Shown here: positions 31,729-41,945 of the stretch, piece after piece | How positions within the stretch are numbered: position 1 is the first letter of the stretch | How the letters are laid out: each line of letters opens with the position of its first letter | Made by a program: the position numbers and the translations under genes | Source of the DNA: Rhabdophis nuchalis | Taxonomy: Eukaryota; Chordata; Lepidosauria; Squamata; Natricidae | DNA: 64,000 nt | Direction of reading: 5' to 3' | Assembly: GCA_039707465.1 (NCBI GenBank) | Contig: CM077648.1 | Span: 23,746,119-23,810,118 of the forward strand | The notes under the pieces: model-generated | The model's database searches: none | Seen by the model: only the letters and a program-made list of their open reading frames with translations | What the model was told of the DNA's origin: nothing

Positions 31729-33429
31729 CATGGCCAACTCGCTGTAGGATAACGTGCTACAGGACACAGTAGACTACTGTGTTTCTAGGTTCAACTCCTT
31801 TTGGCATGCATGTAATACAGATAGAAAAGGGTTGTCATGTACCATTCTGATCTCTTTGCCCTCCTGCAGATCCTGCTGCAGCCATGAGCAACTGTCAAGT
31901 AGTAGTCTAAATTCACATGGTCAACATGCCATTTGTTAGAAGCAGAAAATTAAGGCTACATTGCCTCCCAATTAGTTGTTAATACCAATCAGTCAACCAA
32001 ATATGAAAATTGCTGCCCAATGACTCTCAGATTGTCAACTTGCAGCCACGGATTTTTATGCGACCTCCACACCACCTGGGCCGTTTTTTGCTCGTTCCCC
32101 CGCCCCCAGCCCACAGGAGCACTTTGCAGGCCTCTCAAACTCTCTGCATGCCCCATTTTTCACAAAATAAAATGAGGCATGCAGAAGGTTTGGGAGGCCT
32201 GCAGAGTGCAAAACCTTTTTTAAAAAAAATTACCTCTTCAAAATCTTGGTGCATCTTATACTCCGGTACTTCTTATATTCTGAAAAATATGGTATGTTTT
32301 TCAAATTTATCTACATTAGATTGGGAGCCAAATATTAAATGAGTAGTCTTATAATGACAGTCACACTCTTACATTTCTCTACATTTGCATAACATTACAT
32401 ACTCTGTATTTCTTTCCTGTAGAAGGATGTAATTTATTTTCAATTTAGCTTAAATATAATTAAACCACTTCTGATTAGAAATTTAAAAAATTAGAATAGA
32501 GAAAATAAGAACTGACAGACCACTCATCAATATGTATTGGGTGAATATTAGCAGAGTGTATCTAGGAACAGGAGAAAAAACCATACTTAATCCAGGAAAT
32601 AATTACTTTATAAATAATTTCTTTAAAAAAGAGATCTATATTCAAAATGCAACTTCTAATTTTGAAAAACTTTATAGAGCATCTCAGTTCATGAAGAGGC
32701 AGCTGCTGCTTTCCAAAGCTCTTGATGTATAGCATTTCTCCAGTAAATAATTATTTCATGACTAGTCTATCAAGGCCAGTAAAAAACCTCACCATGGTGT
32801 AATGGTATAAGCTTTGACTAAAATGCAGCATGATTTCTCTTTTTTTTTAATTCAAAAGAAGCATCTGAAAAGAAAGAAAAAATATTTGCATTTAATGCTG
32901 AATTTGGCTTTCTGATTTCTTAACACTCTAATTTTTAAATTTTATGCCTGCATGTAGAGAAACAGTGGTCAGTATCCAGTGTTGCTCTAATTAGGAGGGA
33001 TGTTTCTGAAAGCAATTTCTATTAAAACAGCATGGATAATAGAAAGAAATACTTGGTATCTAGTTCAGGCATGTTTGCAGGCTCAGAGTTTCCTTATTAG
33101 TTCCTTTTTTGATAGACACTCATTGGCTCTAGCCTTGGTCAGGGATGATACAAGATCTCTGTGTATGATGGTTTGTAAATGAAAACTAGGTTTTGAATTT
33201 CTGTTCTTGTATGATTTTTTCCCCCTTCATCCTTTAATGGTATTTTCTCCTCAGATTTTGGTACAATTCATGGTTCCAGATTCACAGCTTACCTTGAACT
33301 GTGGGATCCTTGGTGCTTTCTGAGCTTGGTGGGTTTTTTGGAAGACACTTCATTGCCAGTTTAGATAACATCATCAGTGCACAAGAAACCATAAAACTCA
33401 TAATGACTGGACTTGGAAGCTATGGAGGA
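31729..33429. other. Mostly unassigned; includes an inverted repeat near 32125-32210
   Basis: GCAGGCCTCTCAAACTCTC and, in inverted form, GGTTTGGGAGGCCTGC surround an A-rich loop, which suggests a diverged MITE. Sequence near 33310-33400 (GATAACATCATCAGTGC) resembles a common squamate repeat. No coding motif. Confidence 0.4.
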
Positions 33430-34310
33430 ATAGAACTTTTTGTAAAAAAAAAAAATTGCGGAAATCTTTAATCCTGACTGTTTGCAGCAAGGGAAAGTGA
33501 TCTGCGGTTGTTTGCAACAATGTTTCTAGGTCTGGCTGAAACAATCTATTTTACCACTCTCTCCTCTGGGCTCTGAGCTTGGGCGGCTGGAAGATGGCTT
33601 CTCTTTGTCCCTGCCTGACTATTTCACTTATGGAAAATTCCCAGCGTCTCTTTGCAATTTGGACTTCCTCTGGATATTAATGAAGAATTTTTTTTTCTTT
33701 TTGGATTTGTGATTTCTTTTCTGGAGTACCTTCGCTATTATACTTATTGAGTTGGAAAATTGTTTCTCTCTTGGTTCCTGAACTGCCTCACCAGCCCCAC
33801 CCAAAAAACGCCATTTTAGTGGCATTGATTTTAACAACTAATGGGATGCTGGTGTTCTGGGAAGGAGGAAGAGTGAGGATTAAAACAGTTGCTGAGGCGG
33901 AAGCCTTTCTTAAAAAACATTCCTCTATCCTGGGGGAAGATCCAGGGGGGACGGAGGGGGCCATGGCCCTGCCCACTGGGGGCCAGGGAGGAGAAAAAGA
34001 AGATACAATTGCCAAGAGACTTAGATCGAAAAAATAACTTTGCCTTGATTTTTCTGATTAATTTTGCATAATATTTGTATTTGGATTTTTTGTAAATGTC
34101 TGACAGCATAGAACTGAGAATTTAGGTATATGTACTTGCTTTCACTTTGTAGTGTTATGAAAAATGTTTTTTTTATTGTTATCAATGTATTTTGAAGTCC
34201 CGGAAGGGCCGACGACTTTGACGTGAATGCTCTCAAAATTTCTTTGTATCCCTTACCCCACCCTACAGAAAAAATGTAAAACCAATAAAACTTTTTCAAT
34301 ATAAAAAAAA
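33430..34310 (+). mobile_element. HAL1-like element, copy 1, most of ORF1 deleted
   Basis: The right part matches the 3' portion of the antisense element at 34501-36485: the ORF1 end, the same 3' UTR (for example AAAACTTTTTCAATATAAAA) and a poly(A). The left part, about 33430-33840, matches that element's 5' UTR, for example CGCCATTTTAGTGGCATTGA just before the start codon position. The two halves are joined at an ATGG, skipping about 220 codons of ORF1. No ORF2 is present. The exact left edge is uncertain. Confidence 0.75.
33846..34037 (+). pseudogene. ORF1 C-terminal remnant of HAL1-like copy 1
   Basis: From the ATG at 33846 the frame encodes 63 residues corresponding to the last 63 of the intact ORF1 at 34758-35612. 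The first 29 are identical (starting MLVFWEGGRVRIK), and the basic end RLRSKK is conserved. The coiled coil and RRM are gone, so the chaperone function is lost. The frame also runs upstream to 33747 through 5' UTR sequence, making a chimeric open frame of 96 codons. Confidence 0.8.
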
Positions 34311-34471
34311 ATTGTTTTTTATTTTTAAAAAATGGTTTAAAAAAAATCAATTTTTGTAATGGAATTGTTCCAAATTGTACAAAATTCAATTGTAACAGAA
34401 ATTGTAAAATTCTGGAAAGCAGACACCAATATATCTAAAAGGGTACTTTTGTCAAATCATCTTTTACACTC
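34311..34471. other. Spacer between the two HAL1-like elements
   Basis: About 160 bp of AT-rich sequence; nothing recognised. Confidence 0.5.
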
Positions 34472-34486
34472 ACCTAAACCAGTAAT

Positions 34487-34500
34487 GGTATTCTCTTTCC
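34487..34500. repeat. Target duplication of HAL1-like copy 2
   Basis: GGTATTCTCTTTCC here and GGTATTCTCTTTTC at 36486-36499 (13 of 14 matching) bracket the element. Confidence 0.88.
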
Positions 34501-34757
34501 TTTTTTTTTATATTGAAAAAGTTTTATTGAGTTTTAAAATTTTTAACAAATGGGGTAAAGGTAAGGTGTAAGAAAAATATTTTGAGAACTTTCACGTCGA
34601 CGTCGTTGACCCCTTCCGAGGCTTCATAACAAGATATAGATAATACATAATTTTCAATAGTACTACAAAGTGGAAAGAAATGCATACATCATTGTAAAAT
34701 CTGTGCTAGCAATCATATGTAAACATCCAAACAAAAGTTATACTATGCTAAAAAAAG

Positions 34758-35612
34758 TCATTTTTGAGATCTAAGTCTCTTGGCAATTGTATCTTCTTGT
34801 CCTCCTCCCTGGCCCCCAGTGGGCGGGGCCGCGGCCCCCTCCGTTCTACCATTTACATCCTCCAGGATTGAGGAATGTTTTTTAAGAAAGGCTTCCGCCT
34901 CTGCAACTGTTTTAATCCTTACTCTCCCTCCTTCCCAGAACACCAACATTCCTTCAGGCATCACCCACTTAAACCAGATTCCCTGTTTAAATAATTTTTT
35001 AGATAAGAAGGAAAATTTCTGTCTTACCTCTCTATTCTTTTTCGGGATCTGCTTCAAGATAGCAACCTCTTTCTGTTGATAAATTAAAGGACCGTCTCTC
35101 TGCGCCCTCAGGATCCCTTCCCTTGTCGACCTTCTAACAAATTTAATATGTATCTCTCTGGGTACTTCATTTATCCTGGCATATGCTGAATTTATTCTAT
35201 ATACCAAATCAATGTCCCCCCTGACCTCCTCCTTGGGTTTATGTAAGTAATCTGCTAAAATTGTACTCATAAGGTCAGTTAGGTTTTCGTCAGATTCTTC
35301 AGGAATATTCTGAAATCTTAAAAAATATGACATCCTTTCAAAATCCATCCTAGACATATGACCAGTTAAATCTCCAATTTCAGTATTAACACTTTTAAGC
35401 TCTCCCTTTGCCCCAGCCAATCCCACCTCCAGCTCATCAGTCTTTTGTGTATTCTGCATTAATTTCTTCTGTACCTCCAAAAGTTCTAACTTGGAACTGA
35501 CATGATCTTTCCTCAATTCTTTAATCTCCATCACCAGGGTCTGTAATACTTCTTCCATAGCTGTTAATCTTGCATCCGTATCAGGTTTTTCTGTCTGCTT
35601 TTTTGAAGCCAT
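34758..35612 (-). CDS. L1-type ORF1 protein, intact, 284 aa
   Basis: This encodes an L1 ORF1-type RNA-binding protein, which in L1 coats the element RNA as a trimer and acts as a nucleic-acid chaperone. Residues 10-90 are rich in heptad-like L, E and K positions and should form the coiled coil. Residues 95-162 fit the RRM, with SYFLRFQNIPE at 95-105 and REIHIKF at 152-158. Residues 163-245 fit the C-terminal domain, and a basic tail ends RLRSQK. The ATG at 35612 (ATGGCTTC) is the natural start: it is the first in the frame and follows the 5' UTR. There are no stops or frameshifts. It lacks a partner ORF2 in cis, so any mobility must use L1 machinery from elsewhere. Confidence 0.9.
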   Translation of the reverse strand: MASKKQTEKPDTDARLTAMEEVLQTLVMEIKELRKDHVSSKLELLEVQKKLMQNTQKTDELEVGLAGAKGELKSVNTEIGDLTGHMSRMDFERMSYFLRFQNIPEESDENLTDLMSTILADYLHKPKEEVRGDIDLVYRINSAYARINEVPREIHIKFVRRSTREGILRAQRDGPLIYQQKEVAILKQIPKKNREVRQKFSFLSKKLFKQGIWFKWVMPEGMLVFWEGGRVRIKTVAEAEAFLKKHSSILEDVNGRTEGAAAPPTGGQGGGQEDTIAKRLRSQK

Positions 35613-36485
35613 GGTGAGTGATTTAAGTCAGTGTCAGTAAAATGGCGTTTGCTGAGGTGCGGTCAGTGAGGCAAGTTCAAGAGCAGGTTCCAGTAAACAA
35701 GATCAAACTTATTACCCAATTAAAGTCCAGAGAGAAAACTAAATTTTACAATCAGATATGAAGAAGAAGGCACTCCAGGGAAGGAATCAATTAATCAATT
35801 ACATGCAATCATCCATTAAGAGAGAAAGGCAGTCCAGATCACAAAGGAATGTCGGCAATTTTCCATGAAGAATAAGTCTCCTGAGAACAAAGGAACGCCA
35901 TCTTCCCCCGCCCGTCCTGGAGGCCACCGGGAGCGAGCAGCAAAGGAAATTGTTTCATTGTAGCCAGACTTCGATACTAAGTATCTAGAATCAATCCACA
36001 AAGACTCTCACTCATTTAGAGAAGTTCGGATGTAAAATATTCCGCTTCCTCAAGCCTGAGGAGCCTTTTCAGATCGCCGCTTTTCTTCATTCCGAGGTTT
36101 TTTTTTGCAAACTCCCCCCTCCATCGTCTTTTAAAGTCAAAGCTGCCAGCAGAAAAGAAACAAAGTCACTTACAATCCACACTGCAGCCAGAGTCCCGGC
36201 GTTGCCTCACGACTCGACCGATTCAGCTCTCTCCAAATTGGTTATCTGCTCCGGTCCTCCATTGGCGAAGAGAACCAAGCCCCCCGCAGCATGTCCTTTC
36301 GCTCCTAGGTCGAAGACAAGGACCCCCCCCGACCGCCATCGGGATAGGAAAAATCCCAGCAAGCCAACCTTACGGGGGGGTTCCTTTAAAAGGAACTCCC
36401 CGCCCCGTTTGGGGCCGCAAAAGCCACAAAACGGCAGACGAGTCCCAGGACTCGACCGTCGCCGCCGGGAAACCGGAAAGAAGTC
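35613..36485 (-). promoter_or_regulatory. GC-rich 5' UTR and likely internal promoter of HAL1-like copy 2
   Basis: CpG-rich sequence, strongest at 36180-36480, lies between the element's 5' end and the ORF1 start. By analogy with L1 this would hold an internal polymerase II promoter. No specific promoter motif is proved. Open frames on either strand here look incidental. Confidence 0.5.
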
Positions 36486-36683
36486 GGTATTCTCTTTTCT
36501 TCACTACCGGTTTGGTAGCAGGAGCGCATGCGCCTGGGAATGTCTGGGCATGTGCAGAACCTTGTGTGCATGCTCAGAAGGTCTGTGATGACATCTAGGT
36601 GAGTGGGTGGAGCTATGCACCGCCGCCACTACCAGTTTGCCTGAACTGGTGCGAACCGGCAGAATACCACCTCTGACCTAAAC

Positions 36684-38492
36684 CAATATCAAGGGTGTTA
36701 TTTAGCTGCTTTGGTCCTGTTCGTGTGACATGGTTGTTAAAACTTTTCAACTATTCCTGGGATTTTTTTTCCTGATTCACATGATATCCTGGTGCTACTC
36801 ATGTCCTTGTGAATGGACAGTGCCTCACCACAAGGAGGCCAGCACACTTTGCACACTGAAGTAATCTTCAGGTCCAGAAAATAGAAGTAAAGCAGCTTCT
36901 GAGGGATTCACTGAACAGAGAGAACAGTTTTCAGAACTCAGATATAATTGCTGGATCTAGAGATTAAGGTTTTGTTCATGGTGGCTGGGTGCCCCATTAC
37001 CATTTCTTTCCTTTCCTTTGTTGTTACGCTTTCTTTAATCCCATCCAAACAGTTCTTTTTGGATAAGAAGACCAAACAATTTGGAAGTTCAGGTGGATCA
37101 GAGTTCTTATAGACAATGAGTTTAAATTACGAGAAAGTAAGTTTTGGTTATAATCTTTCCTCATAGTTGTTCAGCAATGGAGCAATCTGCAATGTGAGGT
37201 GTGGACTCCATTCCATGTGATTTGTTTAAAGACAAATAATGCTTTTGCAGTAGATTCATAAACTATACAGAGATGATCTTCAATATCATTTCCTACTCTT
37301 ATTGTAGAATGATATGAGTTGTGGCTTTATTAGATGTAAAGTAACCTGTGTCCCATTATAGTTAAATGTTTAAGGGGGGAGGAAGAGAGGAAACTAACAT
37401 GTTTATGAAATTTCATTGGATAAAAGTCTTGATTGATTCTGTGCCGTTAGGTCAGCATCAACTTTTAGCAACTAAAACTACCTTATCGTTTCGGTCTTTC
37501 AACTGTGCATCCATTGCCATTGTTTCTACATTGCTGCCTGCATCTTTATCTTCTTTTCCTTCTGCTTTCCCCAGAATTTTAGACTTCTAAAAGAGAGCTA
37601 GTTCTTTGTATAATGAGTCCAAATCTGTTTGGCATCTTCCTCCCCACTTGATCATACCCATTTAGCTTCATTTCTCCATTTAAAATGTACCACAAAAAGG
37701 GGAAAACTCTTTCAACGTATGTTTCCAACAGTCAACAAACCTGCCTCCACAAACTTTATTAATTTGTGTGTAGAGTTTGTTTTTTTCCTGTAAAAGAATG
37801 AATAGGGTTCAACATATAGATCTAAGTCCTGGCACTTTACTCCTGGTACACCCATCCATCTGTACTTAGAAAAACAAAAATAATATTGAGGGAAAGTGAG
37901 AAGTTTCCAAGAAATGAATATATATTTCCTGACATAGGAGTAATTAGAAACTATGGTCCTTAGTGCGCTCCATTAATTTAGCTTCATTCATTGGAGAAAG
38001 TTATTTTTCTCAGTAAATCAGATCTAAGAAAAAAAAGGACGTGACCTTCTAAATGCTGCATTTAGAAATGTTTTTATATGAAAGGGTACATCTTTGTCCC
38101 GTTTTTTCCCTTTCTGGATGATCAAAACTAAGCATGTGGGTACAGGAAATTAAAAGTTGACATTTCAAATAGAAAAATCAACTTGGTAAAGACAAGGCTT
38201 GAAGATGCTTCTGTAAAATATGTTGCTGCATTGGGTGTTTTTGCTCAGTATTCCAGCCAGTTATGCTGCTGGTAGTGGCATAACTGGCTTCATCGTATAT
38301 TTCTTTGATTTATTTTGTTCTTCTGTTTTTCCATTCTTAGCAGAATACTGTGACCAACAAGCCTGCTCCACCTTCTGGAAAGTTTATCTTCCATCTTGTG
38401 TTGACACCTTGTCTCTATCCAACAAGGTGTATCACATTCCAGGCATCTGAAAATGAATTTTCTTTATTTGTTTTTCTGGAGGCTTGACTGCT
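36684..38492. other. Mostly unassigned
   Basis: No clear element or coding motif. The stretch 37425-37650 resembles an old interspersed repeat of amniotes that I cannot name. Confidence 0.4.
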
Positions 38493-38556
38493 GATGAGAT
38501 CAGAGGTGGGATTCAGCAGGTCCTGACAAGCTCTGGAGAACCGGTAGTGGAATTTT

Positions 38557-40134
38557 AAAAATAATAATCTTTATTAATATAAATATAAAAATTAAACATT
38601 TAACAAGTACAGGGTAGGGGTATTGGAGAGGATGTACAAGGGTAAAGAGGGGGGGAGAGGGGGAAGGATAGGGATAGGGGAGACAAACTGGGGATATATC
38701 TACTCCCCTGATTTAAGAAGTATATTTGTCCCAGTTTAACATCAATTGTTATTTGTATTCATATTTGGATGCTTACATTTGAATCTATAACATTGTTTTA
38801 AATATAGTATTGTCTTATAACTCCTTATATCTATTTCGCTATTATTCTATCTAGTTGGTTTCTTTGTTATCCGTCATTCTCTTACCATACCATCTGTACC
38901 ATTTCTCCCAGGATTGGGCATAGATTGAGGTTGACTTGTCCTTTAAGATATATGTTAATATATCTGATTCCGCACAGCTGAAGATTTTAGATATGATTAA
39001 GCTTTCAGTTGGAGGGTTGTTATTTTTCCACTGCTGTGCAATGGCCATTCTGGTCGCTGTTGTGATGTGTGTAAAGAGGTACCAGTCCTGATTTGGGATT
39101 TCTTGTGGCTTGATACCAAGCAAGTATAACTCAGGTTTAAGGGGGAAATTAGTGCCTGTTATTTCCATGAGCCAATTTTGTATTTTTTTCCAAAGTAGTA
39201 TGGAAATTGGGCAGGTCCACCATTGGTGAAAAAATGTGCCCCTAGCTGTTTTGCATTTCCAACACCTGTCCGATGAGTTCGGGAACATGTGGGCAATTCT
39301 AGCTGGTGGTAAATACCATCTGTAAAGCATTTTATATAGATTCTCCTTAAAGGAGGATGACAGGGTCATTTTCATGGACTTATTCCAAATGATTTGCCAA
39401 TTTTCAAGGTTGATGTTCTTACCTATATTCCTTCCCAGGCGATCATAGTGCCTTTGATTATTTCTTCGCCTATATACCTTTGTAGTAATAATTTATAAGT
39501 CTTAGAAATGAATTTGGTTGGTGAGTCCCATAGAACCTTATCTATATCTTGGTTTGTTGAGTATATTCCGGGTTCGTATTTGTCCTTAGTAAATTTAGAT
39601 ACTGCCTGATTATATGGCCACCAGTCTATCTCCCAACCCCTTAGCTGTAGATCTGCCCTTGTTCTAATATTGCCCCCTTCATCTATTAAGTCTCCGTATG
39701 TTATATTTCTCTTGGGATTATGGACAGTTCGGTAGGTTACAGCTTCAATTGGGGCTAGCCACCGTGGAATTTGAGTGTAACATTGTTGCCTAATCTTTTG
39801 CCAAGTCGTATAAAGAGTTGCCCTCGTAGAGTGAGTGGTAAAGCTTTGGGGTTGTCTATTGTTCCTGGGCCAAAGTGACGAGTGCCAGCCCTGAAGCAAG
39901 TCATATCCTTCTATTGATAATATTCGTCCTCTTGTTAGGGTAATCCAATCTTTAACCCAGATCAAAATCGAGGCATGATGATAAAGTTCCCAATTTGGGA
40001 GTCCCAAACCTCCTCTTAGTTTGTGTTCCTGGAGCATTTTCTTTTTTATGCGTGCTTTTTTTCCTTGCCATACAAATTTTAATGAGATGTGGTCTAGCTT
40101 TTGGAAGAATTCTTTATTTAATTTTGTGGGAGCT
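38557..40134 (-). mobile_element. 5'-truncated antisense L1
   Basis: GTAGTGGAATTTT (38544-38556) and GTAGTGGAAATTTT (40135-40148) form a target duplication with a one-base length difference. The A-rich 3' end of the element is at 38557-38590, read on the minus strand, and the truncated 5' end is at 40134. It sits inside a hAT MITE. Confidence 0.88.
38851..40134 (-). pseudogene. L1 ORF2 C-terminal remnant
   Basis: Two minus-strand frames cover the region after the RT. The first (40134 to a stop at 39423) includes FFQKLDHISLKFVWQGKKAR and GGLGLPNWELYHHASIL, typical of the L1 ORF2 region just after the RT. The second (39375 to 38851), in another frame, includes a C-x2-C-x8-H-x4-C motif starting CWKC. 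At least one frameshift and one stop separate them. The RT catalytic part is missing. It differs clearly in sequence from the L1 at 993, so it is another L1 subfamily. Confidence 0.88.
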
Positions 40135-40423
40135 GTAGTGGAAATTTTGAGTAGTTCGGAGAACCGGCAAATACCACCTCTGATTGGGCCTGCCCCCATA
40201 TTTTCTCGGCCTCCTGAGTCCCAGCTGATTGGGAGAGAATGGGGATTTTGCAGTAACCTTCCTCTGGAATGGCGGGGGGGGGGGGGAGGGATGGAGATTT
40301 TACAGTATCCTTCCCCTGCCACACCCACCAAGCCATGCCACCAAGCCACGCCATGCCACGCTCACCAAGCCACACCTACAAAACCGGTAGTAAATTTTTT
40401 TGAATCCCACCACTGGATGGGAT

Positions 40424-40814
40424 GATCTGCTAACAGGGGTTAACTAGCCAGATGTTGTGGGGCAAACCATGTTTAGGGCACCCTTTAAAACCCCTTCCCT
40501 CAATGCGAGGGTGGGAAATGCTATCCTACCTACTTTCACATAACAATGCAGACTCAGCCATGATCAACTGGTCTGCTATTCAGATTTTAGCAATTTATTT
40601 CACTGGCTTTCTATGTTTGTGTCTAATAGACAGCTACCATTTGAATACTATAGAAACAATTGTATCTTAAGTTAAGAAGATGACCCCATGTGCCCTGTCT
40701 CAAACCCACCTGGTCATCTGGCATGGTGACTGCATACCCAGATCAAACAAAGGGCTCCAAGTACAATAGTATAAGTGGCTTGAAAGCGGGCTACTATAGT
40801 GAGTATATACAACA
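40424..40814. other. Unassigned spacer
   Basis: Nothing recognised. Confidence 0.45.
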
Positions 40815-40990
40815 GCGGGGTGAAACTCAAGGCCCGTAGGCCAGATCCGTCCTGCGGGGTGCTTAGATCTGGCCCATGGGGCCGCCCTGGAAACAGTGAA
40901 GGACTGGCTCTTGGTGCCTCTGTGTGGTCCTCCTGAGCTCCGTTTTTGGCCCTGATGGCCTCCTACAGCTCTCTGCCAGTGAAAACAGAG
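40815..40990. mobile_element. Diverged hAT-type repeat fragment
   Basis: CAGCGGGGTGAAACTCAAGG resembles the CAGGGGTGTCAAACTC start of the 4011 family, and GGCCAGATCCGTCC and GATCTGGCCCATGGGG continue as in related repeats. No right terminus is seen. Confidence 0.5.
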
Positions 40991-41114
40991 CTATTTATTT
41001 AGTTTTAACCAGGAAAACTTGAGTAATGAAAAGACCACTTGATTGGATGTGTTCTTTGTGTGCATTTGTGTTATAAATTCCTCGTTGAAAATATTCTTGG
41101 AAAAAGTAGGAATA

Positions 41115-41494
41115 CAGGTAGTCCTCGGTTTACAACACTTAATTTAGTGACTATTCAAAGTTACAACAGGCACTGAAAAAATATGACCAGTTTTCACACT
41201 TACAACTGGTGCAGTATCACCATGGTCACAGGATCAAAATTTGGATGACTAGCAACTGGTTCATATTTATGATGGTTGTAGTGTTCTGTGCTCATCTTTT
41301 AAACAAAGTCAATGGGGAAGCCAGATTGACGTAACAACTGTGCTACTTGCTTACCAACTGTAGTGATTCACTTAACAACTGTGGTGAACAAGATCATAAA
41401 ATGGGGGTGGGGTGGGGCAAAATTCACTTAACAACTATCTGCTAGGCAACAGAAATCTTGGACTCAATTGTGGTTTTAAGTCAAGGACTACCTG
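41115..41494. mobile_element. Tc1/mariner-type MITE with TA duplication
   Basis: Termini CAGGTAGTCCTCGGTTTAC and TTAAGTCAAGGACTACCTG are inverted repeats flanked by TA on both sides. 380 bp, non-coding. This is the best-preserved of three copies. Confidence 0.93.
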
Positions 41495-41595
41495 TACACA
41501 CCACATGTAAAAATATTGTGTACTGCTTGTAAACATATTTCCTTTCTTACTTATTTCCTCTTTATAAAGTGAGTTATACAATCATGTTTTGTAAA

Positions 41596-41945
41596 TTAGA
41601 ATAGAATAGAACAACAGAGTTGGAAGGGACCTTGGAGGTCTTCTAGTCCAACCCCCTGCTTAGGCAGGAAACCCTATACCGTTTCAGACAAATGGCTATC
41701 CAACATCTTCTTAAAAACGTGGAGCATTCACAACTTCTGGAGGCAATTAATTGTTCTCACTGTCAGGAAATTTCTCCTTAGTTCTAAGTTGCTTCTCTCC
41801 TTGATTAGCTTCCACCCATTGCTTCTTATCCTGTCCCCAGGTGCTTTGAGGATTGCTTGACTCCTTCTTCTTTGTGGCAACCCCTGAGATATCCGAACAC
41901 TGCTATCATGTCACCCCTAGTCCTTCTTTTCATTAAACTAAACAT
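41596..41945 (-). mobile_element. CR1 LINE 3' end with (AATAG)-type tail
   Basis: AGAGTTGGAAGGGACCTTGG and TCTAGTCCAACCCCCTGC are the hallmark 3' end of amniote CR1 elements, in antisense. The GAATAGAATAGAA at 41599-41611 is the start of its tandem tail. On the minus strand the upstream part is the end of the CR1 protein. Confidence 0.9.

Larger units (their letters stand above)
34501..36485 (-). mobile_element. HAL1-like element, copy 2: 5' UTR, ORF1, 3' UTR, no ORF2
   Basis: A 1,985-bp element on the minus strand, apparently full length. It has a GC-rich 5' UTR of about 870 bp (36485 down to 35613), an intact ORF1 (35612-34758), a 3' UTR of about 250 bp and a terminal poly(A), seen as the T-run at 34501-34509. 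A 14-bp duplication flanks it, so this is a real insertion with both ends. There is no ORF2. The same ORF1-to-3'UTR junction occurs in copy 1. L1-derived elements with only ORF1 are known in mammals as HAL1 (half-L1). I use HAL1-like descriptively. Confidence 0.88.
34480..36675. mobile_element. hAT MITE interrupted by the HAL1-like element
   Basis: The left end CAGTAATGGTATTCTC starts at 34480 and the right end GGCAGAATACCACCTCTG closes at 36675. The flanks are ACCTAAAC on both sides (34472-34479 and 36676-36683), a perfect 8-bp duplication. Removing the insertion at 34501-36485 and one copy of its own duplication leaves a MITE of about 200 bp. Confidence 0.88.
38501..40415. mobile_element. 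hAT MITE split by an L1
   Basis: The left end CAGAGGTGGGATTCAGCAGG starts at 38501 and the right end TTTGAATCCCACCACTG closes at 40415. Flanks GATGAGAT (38493-38500) and GATGGGAT (40416-40423) match at 7 of 8. The body on the right includes CCTGAGTCCCAGCTGATTGG and CAGTATCCTTCCCCTGCCAC, the inverse of the 60255 and 61934 copies. The L1 at 38557-40134 lies inside. Confidence 0.9.

Noticed and set aside
36202..36588. 128-codon plus-strand frame in GC-rich sequence
   Set aside because: It is antisense to the 5' UTR of the HAL1-like element and extends into the MITE. Composition explains its length.
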